Origin: Kalaharituber pfeilii
Taxonomy: Eukaryota > Ascomycota > Pezizomycetes > Pezizales > Pezizaceae
Direction: 5' to 3'
Assembly: GCA_015179045.1 (NCBI GenBank)
Contig: WHUZ01000003.1
Location: 558,001-622,000, forward strand
DNA: 64,000 bases
Numbering within the stretch: the first letter of the stretch is position 1; the number at the start of each line of letters is the position of its first letter. The position numbers were made by a program, and so were the translations under genes. Below the pieces are notes generated by a model. It saw nothing but the letters and a program-made list of their open reading frames with translations, searched no databases and was not told the DNA's origin. Below, piece by piece: positions 31,861-48,896 of this stretch.

Positions 31861-34741
31861 ATGGAAGCCCCCACATCGACATCAGAGCCGCCGGGGCTGT
31901 TCAACGAGGTTGTCTTTTACACCGTTGAGAGTGATAAGCTTTCAAAGGAAGAGGCCGAAAAGGTACGGCCCTCATCCTTCTGCATACCGCACGGGTCAGT
32001 CAACTCACATGTTTCTACCTACAATCACAGACCCGGAAGGCCCTTCTAGAAAACGGGGCAAGAGAAGCAGAGCGCATCACCGACCCCGACAAACGGATCC
32101 CGTTCGACCCGGCAGAAGTAACTCATGTCATTGCCGGTGATGTTGACTTTCCAGGCCAGCTCGAGGTTGAGGAAGCCATGAAGCCTATCGTAACCCCGCA
32201 GTGGGTGCAGACGTCTATAGCGAAAAAGAGGATCGCACATGTGAGGCCGTATACGCCGGATCCACGTTTATTCTTCTCGGGAGTGAATGCAACGGTGGTG
32301 GAGTTACCAGTGGGGGACAAGGAGGCGATCTGCGGAGGCATACTTGCGATGGGAGGACAGTACAGCTCGAGTTTGTCCAAGTTTACAACACACATTGTGG
32401 CTTTGAATATGGATAATGTGAGTGATCCTCGGATTGCTATACTTTCTTGACGGGTTTTACCAGGTGATGGTGAGGTTACTTATCATTGAGGGTAGGAAAA
32501 ATGTAAACATGTTATGGTGAAGAAGCTCCCAATTAAGATTGTGTTGCCGCATTGGTAAGGGCATCGCAGCCCCGTTTTACTTTTGCTGAAGCAATGTAAT
32601 AACTTCTCTAGGTTCGATGACTGCCTCAAGCTCAACCGTCGAATCGACGAACAGCCTTACCTACTGCCAAACCCAGAGATAGAGAGGATCGACTCAGCAC
32701 AGCCACTACCGTTACCACGTGGGCCTGACCTAACATATACACATGCTAACAGTGCAGCCGCATCGAAAGCTCCACCATCGCCAAGGCCGAACTTCAAAGT
32801 TTTTATGGGAAAGCGAGTCTTGCTTGGCAAAGACCTTGACATCAACCCACGACTCCGAGGTGTTATCTCAGACATTATACAGCAAGCTAGGGGCGAGATC
32901 ACAGAGGATGTCTTAGACGCACATGTTTATGTCGGGCAGTGGAGAGAGGGATTGGATTATGTCACAGCCAGCAGGAGAGGACTAGATGTCGGAAGCTTAA
33001 CGTGGCTATACTGGATGTTTGCCCATGGAAAATGGACAAATCCGTTGAAGAGGTTACTGCATTACCCACTGGTCAAAGGGGGGATACCGGGGATGGAGAA
33101 AGCCGTAAGATTCCACAAGGACTGGGGCTGAATTCTCACTGAACTTTAGCTATAAGATTATTACAGTATCGAATTACGGTGGTGATGCGCGGTTGTACCT
33201 CGAGAATTTGATTGAAGCAGCTGGGGCGAAGTTTACAAAATCGATGAAGGCTGATAATACACATTTGATAACAGCAAGGTAAGCATCATATGTTAGCTTC
33301 AATGGGAAACATCTAACCGCGAGTTTAGGGCCCATAGCGAGAAGTGCGCAGCAGCAAAAGAGTGGAATATACACATGGTGAATCATCTTTGGCTGGAAGA
33401 GTCCTATGCAAAATGGAAAGTGCTCTCTGTCACGGATCCGAAGTATACACACTTCCCAACGCGGACCAATCTGATGGAAGTAGTTGGCCAAACTCAAATA
33501 TGCCCTCGTACGATACAGCAGTTTTATGATGATGAGGACGTTGATATGACTTCGGATGGGGAACCAGGACATGAGATGGTGATCAGGACCGCAACAAGTG
33601 TGGGTGATGGTTCCAAAGAACATGTCACGTTTCCTGAGAAGGGACGGAAGAAGGCGGCGAGACCAGATGCTCGACCACTCGAACTTGCAACACCGAGTTC
33701 TCGAAATAAGTCGGCATTCGATGAGACGCCGTCATCGGTTACGACGAACGGGAGCAGAAGGGCGAAAGAGCAGGCTACTGCGCGGCTGCATGACCTTGCG
33801 CCAGATATTGCACTGTATGAGAAGGAGAAGAAGAGGAAAGGGGGGTGCTTGGTACGGGAGCCAGGAGACGAAGTACTACGCCTGTACTTGACGCAAAGAC
33901 ACATAAAAGGCCTATGTCAGCGGGGTCCGACCATACTGGTGATGAGGATGAGGTCGTCAGCGTGGAGGGTACGAAAAATAAGAAGCCGAAGAAGAAGGTT
34001 AAGCCGACAGTGAAGCTACTAGTGACTGGTTATGATGGTTGGAAGGTGCCCGCAAGAGAAGATGCTGATAAGGTCTGTTACCCTGAACCATGAAATCGCC
34101 TCTGGAAGCTATGCATGAGCTGACATTAAGGTTCTATCTAGCGCCGCCTACTGGATATGGGAATCCAATGTGTCCCAGAGCCAAACTTGTGTACGCATCT
34201 TGCTGCACCCAAGATCGTGCGGACGCGGAACTTTGTCTGTGCAATTGCCTACGCACCCATAGTCGTCTCAATTGCCTGGGTCGAAGCATGTCTAAACGAA
34301 GACCGAATTGTCGACACCCAAAAGTACCTTCTTGCCGACCCGGACGGCGAATCACGATTCAACATGTCGCTACCTCAATCCCTTTCTCGCGCCGCCCAGA
34401 ACAAGGGCAAGCTTCTCGAGACGCACGTCATCTACTGTGCCCCCGGAGTTGCCGGCGGTTTCGAGACGTGCAACGACATCACTAGAGCGAATGGCGGCAT
34501 ATGTGTGAACTTCAAGAGCGGCAAGCGCGGTGCAAATACGCCGGATGAAATAGAGGGGGGAAAGCTAGTGCTGTTGAGTAGCGAAGCTGCGGGGGACCAG
34601 AAGTTGTGGAAGCCATTTGTGACGATGGCGAAGCAGTTAGGCGCGGAGCCACTGATTTATAAGACGGATTGGCTGCTGGACTCGGCGATGAAACAGGTAT
34701 TGAGGTGGGATGATAAGTATCTGATTCCCCAGAAAAAATAA
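31861..34741 (+). CDS. Multi-BRCT fork-repair protein, Rtt107/Brc1 family, with a one-base frameshift
   Basis: Scaffold that binds phosphorylated H2A at damaged replication forks and recruits Smc5/6 and nucleases. Seven exons: 31861-31962, 32031-32417, 32496-32554, 32612-33104, 33157-33278, 33329-34072 and 34142-34741. The N-terminal BRCT repeats include TDPDKRIPFDPAEVTHVIAG, IVTPQWVQTSIAKKR, RPYTPDPRLFFSGV and KIVLPHWFDDCLKLNRRID. The middle has GAKFTKSMKADNTHLITAR and HMVNHLWLEESYAKWKV. The C-terminal pair has NLCTHLAAPKIVRTRNFVCA and YKTDWLLDSAMKQVLRWDD. Inside exon 6 the frame slips at a run of six G (33840-33845): upstream reads LYEKEKKRKGG, downstream reads LGTGARRRSTTPVLD. One more G restores about 835 residues, the family length. 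Intron 4 needs an AAG acceptor at 33156. Whether the slip is real or an assembly error cannot be told here. Confidence 0.85.
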
Positions 34742-35138
34742 GGCGGACTTGTAAAGATTATTTCTGTTTATTGGGTTTCATTGTTTGGTTTTGTCAATTT
34801 TTGAGAACGAAAATGTTGCGTTATAGATGTTTGGGATTCTTTTTGCAAGCGAGCTTTTAGGGTTTGAATTCTCTTGATTGATACTGATTGGCACGTTGAC
34901 AAATGTATGTATACCTGGTGTATTCTTGTTCGTTTCTTGAACATAATTTCCTGTGTCTTGCGATGTGCGCTCAACACTCGTTCTTCGATGGCCTCAATGC
35001 TGTGATAACCTTGGTATCATGAACAGACAGTAGCGTTATACTATACAATAATGATACTGAAATCTAGTACCTGGCACGAGAAAATTGGCATCCCTGGAAC
35101 GAAAAAACGAATGATAGATACTGTACAACCTTCTTGCC
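34742..35138. other. Convergent 3' spacer
   Basis: About 400 bp between the 3' ends of the RTT107-type gene and VPS25. No gene is seen. Confidence 0.6.
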
Positions 35139-35452
35139 CTAAAAGAACTTTACGCCAAACTCGCCATTGATACTAAATACCTGCGCAACCCCCCTCTTCG
35201 TGAGGACCTCCATGGCTTTGCGGACCATGTAGGGATCCATGCCGTGGAACTCTAAAAAGCATGCAGCTGTAAGTGGCAGTGTGAGCGGGCGAGCGGGAAA
35301 AAAGAGGAGTCACACCTTGCGAAGTCGTCAAGTCCCCCTCGGCAATCTCATACAGCGTTAACACAGCGTTCTTTTGGCCCGTCGAGTCGACCTGTGTTCC
35401 CCCGCCTCTCCTCCATCAGCTTCCTATGTCGTGTGGAGAAAAAAGACAGCAG

Positions 35453-35515
<63 letters not shown>

Positions 35516-36300
35516 GCGCAGAAAAAAAAAAAAAAAAATTACCCAATCATGTATCAGTGTCGCCCACTCCTCCGGCTTCCTCCACCACACAATCGCAGAC
35601 GTCTTTCCTGCCGTGCTTGCGCTCCCGTTTCCACTTCCCCCGGACCTGCCACTGGCCCCAGCCTTGTCCCACTCGATGCTGCCTTCAGCGGCCATGTGGT
35701 CTAGGACAGCAAGGGCGTCGGCGTGTTTTAAACGTCCTGTTCCAGTCATGCTCCTACTTAGTTTCCCCCAGGGAGGGAACTCAGGATATCGACATCCGCT
35801 CGTTAGCCACATATTCCCCCACCATCCTGTAACAATAACAACTTCGCACAAGTGATGCTGATGATCACTCCTCCTCAAAATTTTTTTAAAAAAAAAACCC
35901 ACGATTGATCGCCTTATTCCAAAACATCTCCGTCTCGAGCGCGTCCCAAACGTTGAGCCGCCATAGCTTCTTGCGCCGGCAGTACGCGAGGATGAACTGC
36001 GCCCATGTCGCACGCTGGTGAGCCCACGTCGTCTCGTTGGGCTGTCGGGTGAAGAAGGGCGGGAAAGTGTATTGCGGGGGAAAGATGTCGTCTGGTCCCG
36101 ATTGCTGTTGCGGTTCACAGAGATTAGCTTGTGGTACACTGCGCGGCAAAGACCCAATACGGGGAAGAGGGGGTGACCTGCAGATGTCATTAGAGGCTGC
36201 GGGACAGGATTCGGGACGGACGATGAATGTGATGTGGTGGAAGCTGTCGAAGTACGCAAGGTACCTACGCACACTCACGAAGGCCAACTTCGGGTCTCAT
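35139..36300 (-). CDS. ESCRT-II subunit Vps25
   Basis: Winged-helix subunit of ESCRT-II, which works at endosomes to sort ubiquitinated membrane proteins and to nucleate ESCRT-III. Minus-strand exons: 36127-35903, 35736-35543, 35391-35316 and 35251-35139 are firm. The first (36300-36279, MRPEVGL) is a guess, joined through GTGAGT and a weak AAG acceptor; this gives 209 residues. Visible marks are the PPxY-like start FPPQYTFPPFFTRQPN, WAQFILAYCRRKKLWRLNVW, FWNKAINRRLKHADALAVLDHM across the splice, then WWRKPEEWATLIHDW, and the last winged helix GMDPYMVRKAMEVLTKRGVAQVF followed by INGEFGVKFF. A Gly/Ser-rich insert (about residues 115-135) lies between the two winged helices. Intron 3 (35392-35542) contains a poly(T) tract of 59 on the coding strand. 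Confidence 0.87.
35453..35538. repeat. Homopolymer A tracts (59 A, then about 17 A)
   Basis: A run of 59 A at 35453-35511 and a second run at 35522-35538 lie within one VPS25 intron. On the coding strand they are poly(T), forming an extreme polypyrimidine tract upstream of the acceptor. Confidence 0.9.
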
Positions 36301-36673
36301 GAGGGGTGGGACCGCAGAGGTCTTGGCGATGTCGGCTACTATCGATTAAGCTTAAATCTATTACTACAGTCGTCATTTGTAACTATACATGCGTTTTAAG
36401 AACACCCCCCAGTCTAATTGAAGAAAACAAATGGGGACAACGGAAGTTGCGAAAAATGCGGCCCAACTATGAAATAATAAAAATTATTTTGATATAAAAA
36501 TAAACAACGGAAAATAGAATTCACAAGTAGCAACAAGGGTGGCTAGTTGCTCCACTTCCTCAAAGCAGACGTGTAACCGTGAACATGCTTGGTCTATTGT
36601 ATCGCCACACACTCTAGTTTCCCCGCATCCCTCAACTCCCCAGTACTCTCTATGTTTATATGTGATATAGGCC

Positions 36674-37574
36674 TTATGCACGCGTGGATGAAGTTGTCAA
36701 GGAGATGAAACAAGTCCAGAAAATACCGACTGTCGATGCAAATGGCTATTTTCGGGAACATATTATTTAGCCTTCCAAACTCGAATGAGGGGCTCGGTTT
36801 GACATACCAATTGGAATTGTAGGGGAACAACCCTAAAGTTCAGAATTTGTACCAATGGCCATATCATGTAGCTCGCTTTGAGCGTGGGGAAGTAGAGTTG
36901 CTCCATCCTCTTCTTGATCGCCTTCGTACCGCCACCCTCAGTAACGGTGAGGTAGGACAAGAAAAGCCCAAGGCCTATACAAACATCAGTGGGTGTTTGT
37001 GGACATGAAGCATTGTGTATGAGCCTACCAAATGGAGCGAACCCGAGCTGATCCAGTGCCACTCGCTTTAACGCTGGAGCGGTGCCACTGTTCTTTGTGA
37101 TGGGAATGTCTTTGACAGGTAGGAGAGCCATTTGAACTGCAATGGTGCCATAATAAAGCCCCATGCCATAAATCGTGTTAACCTGCACCTCCGGATTAGC
37201 ACCATTGAGCCACAAGTGTGTTCTAACAGCACGAGCCTTTCAAAGTCGAATGGGGGTGGGAGATTGTGTGATGGCGGTATGAGCTCGGCCCTATGCCGTG
37301 GCAACGGATTCCTCTTGTCAAATTCATGGATTTGGATAGCCAATGAATCCTTCTCGGTCACCCCACCAGGCTGTCGAACTGCTCGCTCTCGTATGGAGGT
37401 AATTGCTTGCGCAGCCGTGTCTGCAATGCCATTAAGTATCTTTAAGGCTCCTCAATTCAGTCTCTGAGTCTAGAAAGGGTGGTAAGGTTGATAACTTACT
37501 GAGTTGGTAACCATCATGGTCAAGAGCGGCTTGGTTTCATAATAGTAATCAAAACGGGACATCAAGCGGGCCAT
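36674..37574 (-). CDS. Mpv17/PMP22 family membrane protein, with a frameshift and an unusual intron
   Basis: Four-helix channel-like protein of mitochondria or peroxisomes (Sym1/Mpv17/Pmp22 family). Exons on the minus strand: 37574-37500, 37439-37237, 37182-37029, 36974-36808 and 36745-36674, about 223 residues. Marks are YYYETKPLLTMMVTNS, ILNGIADTAAQ, FDFER/LTRFMAWGFIMAPLQFKWL across the second splice, ALKRVALDQLGFAPFG, then LGLFLSYLTVTEGGG, LKASYMIWPLVQILNFRVVPLQFQL, and PFASTVGIFWTCFISL at the end. The second intron (37183-37236, 54 nt) has a CTAAT branch site but seems to use a GC donor; if retained it stays in frame. Near 37107 one base is missing: SKTFP reads in one frame, ITKNSGTAPALKRV in the next. 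N-terminal insertions make it longer than plain Mpv17. Confidence 0.82.
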
Positions 37575-38730
37575 AGTGAAAAGGTATACGGATAGAATGA
37601 TCGTGTGAAGTAAAGGCTGTGAAAACGAACAAAAGATCAATACACAGGTTAAGTGAGGATAATCAGCTATAGGGAGGGAGCGGAAAAGCATGGCTTAACG
37701 TACAATCCGCCCACAGATGTAGCGAGTGTTAATCGATCTGATGAAGCGGGAGCCTCTGTGGAACATTATGGTTATTCCGTAGGAGTAGAGATAGCAAGGA
37801 ACCTTTGGTGCTTCTGGAAACCGGGTAGGGCACGGTAGCCACTATTCTTGGGTAACCCGAGGGTGGAGGGAGACGCTATCACCCCTGAAGCGGCAAGGTC
37901 GCACTAGCTAATTGGCAGGCAGCAAACAGGTAAGTACTTGTAGCTCCGGATGCAACGTTATCTAGCTGTGCAGGCTCTGGTGGGCAGGGGGCGGGAGGCG
38001 GGGGCGATGGGGGGTGGTGGTGACCGAACGAATGCCACAATGGCCAGACGAGCTATGGGAGCTTACTTAGGTACGTCACCGTGGGAGAGCAGGGTCAAGC
38101 ACACCAGCTGGAGTAAATTTGACTGGAGCAGGCACCAAGTGTGAGTGCGTTTGCTGGCCACTCCGTGAGAGGAGTTGCAATCTGGATCGCGGAGGGGATT
38201 CAAACACTCCAGTAGGCGAATGCTAGTGAACAAACATAGCACTGGAGACCACGGGTGTCTACGCAGCCAGAAGACATGCTATCGCTGTGCTGAGGCAGCA
38301 AGTGGCACCCGTCAAGGAGTGGCCGTGCCACTGCCGGTAACACCACACACACTAGGCTGGCCGTGTACTCAGAGTCCCAATCACCCGACGTCGCACCCCC
38401 TAAATGCGGATGCTGGAGAACGACGAAAGCGAAGGTGAGATTGCCGATAGGCTACAGGAGAATTTGATGGCCAGTACGTTGCCTGGAGAGATCCACACAT
38501 GTTTTGCTAATTCTATACCTGCTTTTCTGTAAGACGAAACAGACGGAACGGAGACTCTATGCATAAATAATTCTCCTTGCACTTATTTCTTCCGGAAAAT
38601 ACCATGACTAGAACTTTTATTTCTGTCTACAAAATCAAAGCAAGAACATTTCCCATTCTTATGATCATGATAATGTTAAGTTTTCTGAAAGGCCACAAAA
38701 TCCCCTGCCAAACGCCATTACATATCAAAA
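37575..38730. other. Intergenic DNA between the Mpv17-like gene and RLI1
   Basis: A GC-richer stretch near 37950-38450 has open frames but no recognisable domain. No gene is supported. Confidence 0.5.
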
Positions 38731-41048
38731 TTAATCTGCAGCAAATTAGTGATTAGTGCAATCCCGTCACGATTAGTTCCTGAATACTTACCTTCAAGGA
38801 AGAAATAATTGCCAGAGAGCTTCTGTTCCTGATCCAGTTGAGAATCTAACTTGTTGATTCTGGGACGGAAATTTGCTTTATCACGACGGAATCTGCGGAT
38901 ACAATAAGCAAATGATTCTGAACTTTAGAATACCGTGCTACTCACGTGACATTGAGTGACTTGAGGAAAGCATTGCAGCCAGTAAGCAAAGACTGAGGGG
39001 TTTTGGCTGTTGCCTCGACTGAAGGTTGTCCCTCGAAGACTATTACACGATCGGCAAGGTAGGTGGCCTGGGAGGGTCGTTAGAGGATGTATCACCTCCG
39101 TGATATTGAGATAATCGAGCTACCCACCATGATGAAGTCATGCTCCACAACAAAAGCGGTCTTCTTTGCGTGCATGATGAATCTCTTGATAACTTTGGCA
39201 GCAATAATACGCTGTTCTGAATCCAGATATGCACTAGGCTCATCAATCAAGTAGATATCTGCTGGAGTTCCTAAAGCCAATACGATAGCAACTCTCTGAA
39301 GCTCTCCACCGGATAAATGTTGAACCTCCTGATCTATGAAATCGTCAATTTTTAGAGGTTTATAAACATCTGTCTGGAATTGAGGATTCAAGAATGACGC
39401 CCTAATTTTCCTGAGGAGGAGTTCCCTAACAGTTCCAGGAAATTTAGGATTGATCTTTTGTGGTTTCATAGAGATGTTCATTGGAGGGATCTTCTTCCCC
39501 TCATCTGGTTTTTCAACCCCCGCAAGCATCTTACAAAAGGTTGTTTTCCCTGTTCCATTCTCACCCATCATGACAATGATTTCGGAATCAGTAAATGTCC
39601 CTGCGTCGATATGCAGTTTGAAATTTCCTAGAGTCTTATCCATTGCTGGATACTTGAAGCTCCTGGTTCTGTCGACAAGGAATTCGTCCCCTGCTTCAGC
39701 AATACGAAATTGTAATGATTCCTCTCTAAAGCGAAGGTTTTCCGTTGGAATGTGGCCATCCAAGAAGATATTGATACCTTCTCGCACTGACGCAGGTAAA
39801 GTAACCACGCCATACACTGAAGGTTTCCCATATAGAACGCAAATAAAATCTGAAAGATAGTCAAGAACAGACAAATCATGCTCCACAACTATGACATAGT
39901 CATCTGGCCTAGTAAGACCTCTTATCGTGCGTGCAGCATTCAAGCGTTGTTTGACATCCAAATAGGAAGAGGGTTCATCAAACATGTAACTATCCATGTC
40001 TCAGTTGTGAATGATGCGCGTGAATTCTTGCAAACTTACACGTCAGCTTTCTGTACACAAGCAACTGCGATCGCGAATCTTTGAAGCTCTCCACCAGAGA
40101 GTTGTTCCACCTCTCGCGTTAAGACTTGCCGCAGATCTTAAGACAGATGTCAGACATCAGCTATATAAGGATAGAGTTCAAACAACTTACCGAGGACGTC
40201 AATCATTTCTTCTTTATTGTCCATTTGAGATTGCATCTCAAGCAGGTGACCCACTGCTCGTTCCTTGCTCTTGATCGCTTGGGGAAGCTTATCAACATAT
40301 TGAGGTTTAACTACTGCCTTGAGATTGTCCTCAACGACTTTGGTGAGATAGTTTTGTAATTCACTACCCCTAAAATATGCAAGCGTCTCGTTCCAATCGG
40401 GTGGATTGTCATATCGTCCCAGATTAGGCTTTTGTTTGCCGGATAAAATCTTGAGTGCCGTGGATTTTCCAATACCGTTGGTTCCCACAAGGCCGAGAAC
40501 TTGCCCAGGCCTTGGTGTTGGGAGACGATGAAGCTTGAAAGAGTTCGCAGAGTAGCGGTGAGTGACTTGCGTCTCCAGATTTGTTGGTAAGTTAATAATG
40601 TGTATAGCTGTACTTTGTGTGAGCGTAAATTACGTGGAATGCAGAGGTATCAAATACCTCCGAATGGGCATTTCTTGGGGCAAATGCCGCATCCAATGCA
40701 GAGCCTTTCTGATATGAATGCGATTTTTGAGTCTGGCGTCACTTCGATACATAACTTTCCCGTTCTAACGACTGGGCAGGACTTTTTACACTCTTGCCTA
40801 CATTTCTGCACCGAAACCGTCAGAAAGACTTTTTCTTTTTTTTTCCTTGTTGGATAGTGACAAGAGTACCTTTGGTTTGCACTATTAGAAGTAGTGATAT
40901 TAGTTCAGAAGCTCGATACAGTGGCCATTATCAAAACACCGTGATGTACCTTATCACTGCTCACAATGGCGATTCTGGGAGATCTGTCAATATCTATGTT
41001 GTTCCAGGTTGTAGTGGGGTAGGCTTACCTTGTGAGCTTGTCAGCCAT
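38731..41048 (-). CDS. Ribosome recycling ATPase Rli1 (ABCE1)
   Basis: Essential iron-sulfur ABC ATPase that splits ribosomes after termination and aids initiation and subunit export. Ten minus-strand exons join in frame: 41048-41029, 40974-40950, 40881-40870 (12 nt), 40805-40658, 40607-40191, 40136-40040, 39989-39128, 39067-38946, 38892-38792 and 38735-38731. The product is 602 residues, the normal length. It starts [15 protein letters not shown], the microexon adds CKPK, then [13 protein letters not shown] and [13 protein letters not shown] complete the two [4Fe-4S] sites. NBD1 has GTNGIGKST and [10 protein letters not shown] with [12 protein letters not shown]2 has [19 protein letters not shown] and IDEPSAYLD. 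It ends NYFFLED. The last exon supplies only the aspartate and the stop. All introns are GT..AG. Confidence 0.96.
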
Positions 41049-43752
41049 CCTGAAAGCTCGTGCGTAGAGAGCTTGGAACAGACGACGATGAAGAAATCAA
41101 GGGAGTCACGATTGCCGAAGATATCAATTCGAGCTGCCGAGGGGCGGGGATGAAGGTTTTGGAGATGCTATCGCTTGTATACTTTTGGAAGTGGCAACAA
41201 TTTTTGTAGAGTTTGCAGTTGTGTGACTTATGTAAGCTATAAGACCCTATTCAGTGGCATTGGGCCAATGAGCCATAACTCATTTAGCATTACTCACATT
41301 TGCTAGTACATATTTGACATGAGGGTTGAGGGTACCAGGATGCAGAACGCCTGGGGACATTCTCGAGAGGAGGAGGCCAACGTGGGACTTTGTAATGGAG
41401 TTCGCCGCGTGCCCTTTGGCGTCTGCTACATGTGTGTTGCTACTCGCGGGCCACGGGTTAGCTCACCTGCAAATGGAAGTCCAGGAGTGAACATCGCAAT
41501 TCCCTTTACTTATGTACTCGTACTCGAAAGGGGTACAGTGCATAGCGACAGCCGGCATTATTTATACATATATGCAAGTGCCACTAGCGAGCTGAACGAC
41601 CCCGCAACAAGGAGAAAACTGCCAAGACCCGGCGGCCCATAAATGACCAGGCGGGTTAAGCCCCAGCCGGCCAGGGCTAGGACGGTTTCCTTCTCACTTG
41701 TTCTCTCCTTTCTTTCTTCTCTTCTTCCACAGCGTTCTCAGCTTTCCTTTACTCCTCTTCTTTTCGTTTTTGCATTGTATGGGTATTCACACCCCTTTCA
41801 CCTGGTCACGACGAGTCTCTCTATTCTAATAGCATGAAGAACTTCCTCCAGCCCCCGCCCCCCCCCGCCCCCCCCTCCAGCTCGTGGAGAGCATAACACG
41901 GTTCCAAGCCCTCTTACGCAGCATTATCACATAACCCCGCTTCCCAAACCCCAACGCTTTTCTGCCTTTTCTCTGGTTCCTTTCGGCCACTATTGTTCTT
42001 CCCTGCAAAAAATTTTCGCTGATACCCAATACTCTACTTGCTATCTCCATTCCTCAACTATCACCACTATTTACCACTGCGCTGGCCAACCCAACAAAGA
42101 GGCCACCTCATACTTCCGCAAAGGCATATGGGATAATACTAGGTGGAGTCCGTTCACTTCTCTGGCATATTTCGCATTCCCAGTTAATATGATTTTACCT
42201 GATCGGGACCAATAAATCTTCTGATCCCTCACATTTCTAACCGATCTCAGCCAATCCATTCACCGTGATGCGAAAGCTTGTTCGCATATCGGTAACATAA
42301 CCTCTATATACTGGCGTTTTCTCTTTGGGGTTGCTTTCTCATGTGGAACGTTTATCAGGTTCTATATCAATACCTTCAAAAGGTTGAAATACAAACTGAA
42401 AGGGAGAGAAGGCAAAAAAAAATGATTTTCAGAGATTTTCTCAATGCAAATTTAATATTCAAAGGGCAACTGGTACTGGATAAGTTTATATCGATTATTG
42501 GTTCATGATACGCTTTCTATGGAATTCTTCAGACGCTTGTTGATTATGGCGACACCAACCACACATCCACACTCGAGTCAGCCTCTCGAAATCCAATATC
42601 TGCTTACCGGGAAATTCAGATAGTCAGTCCACTTTGTGGGATCATGTTGAGGCAGGCGTCGCTCCTGTTTAAATGGATGTGCTCTAAATATACTGCATAC
42701 ACAGTCAAAACGGAATATATATATCACCATGATTAATATCTAATGTCACGAATTCAACATTATAGAAGGTTTTTCGCCGATGTGCACCAGAGTTCTCAAA
42801 TCTTGATGATACTCATTTACTTTCACATTCGAATAAATAAGCTTTCATATCTAGCATATGCTCATGTTGGAGGCATCTTGATGTGGATTGGCTAAGTTCG
42901 ACACATTGATTATAGGAGGCAGTATCTGCGCATGTTCTGGGGAATGGTCACGTTTTATTGTTGCTTGAGCAGATGGTTCTGTGATAATGGATGCATTTTG
43001 CCTGTTTGGTGCTTTATATAGCATGATTTCAATTAAACCTATTAATACGTTTACTTAAATATCGGCCAGCTTCTCGTGAAATAACTATTGTACTCCGCGG
43101 GTTCTGAACTGCTGCTATGTCAAAAGTAAATGTTGTGCCCTCAGCCCTAACAGGTTTAGCACTTTTTTCCATTCCCTGTGTCGTTTTTGTGCCGCCCAAA
43201 CCTCGCTTCACTCTATTCCATCTCTCCGTTACTACACCACCTTCTCAGAGACACGTCCGCACGTTTCGGCTTGTCCACCATAAAACGTACATCTTAAACG
43301 CGATTAAACACATTCAAGCATTCCAAAGAGTGTTTTCGGATTGTATTTGATATAGTCTTGTAAGTTGCTATTTCTTCATCTTCATTGCCGCTGTGTTGTC
43401 GCTTTGGCTTTTGGTTCCGGCTGCCATCATCACCCCTATACAACTCAACGCAACATCAGCCTCCTCCGCCGCACCCCACCATCTTCGAAGAGTTTCTGGT
43501 GATTGGGGCACCATGCTGGCTTTAATCGCATAGCGGCAATTCATTCAGTCTCCTCCTCGCTCAAAATTACTTTGCCTCACCAATCCGACTCCCAAGCACC
43601 CTGAAGACCCTGATCACCCCCTCCCCTCCTCACTCCCAATTCATGTCGCAGCATCTACCGTCGCATACTGCGTTTTCTCTCAGTGCAATCTATATTCAGT
43701 CGTCCGCGAAGTCTTATAGCTAGGCAACTAATGCACAGCAAGAGCAGATGCC
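41049..43752. other. Intergenic region between RLI1 and CHD1
   Basis: 2.7 kb between divergent genes. It holds a C-rich tract near 41855-41878, pyrimidine-rich stretches near 41690-41770, and the CHD1 leader. Open frames are short and featureless; no gene is supported. Confidence 0.5.

Positions 43753-48896
<5,144 letters not shown>

Noticed and set aside
35348..36274. A 308-codon minus-strand open frame, the longest single frame in its neighbourhood
   Set aside because: It runs through VPS25 introns and the poly(T) tract, giving long phenylalanine runs; the real VPS25 exons lie in it only in pieces.
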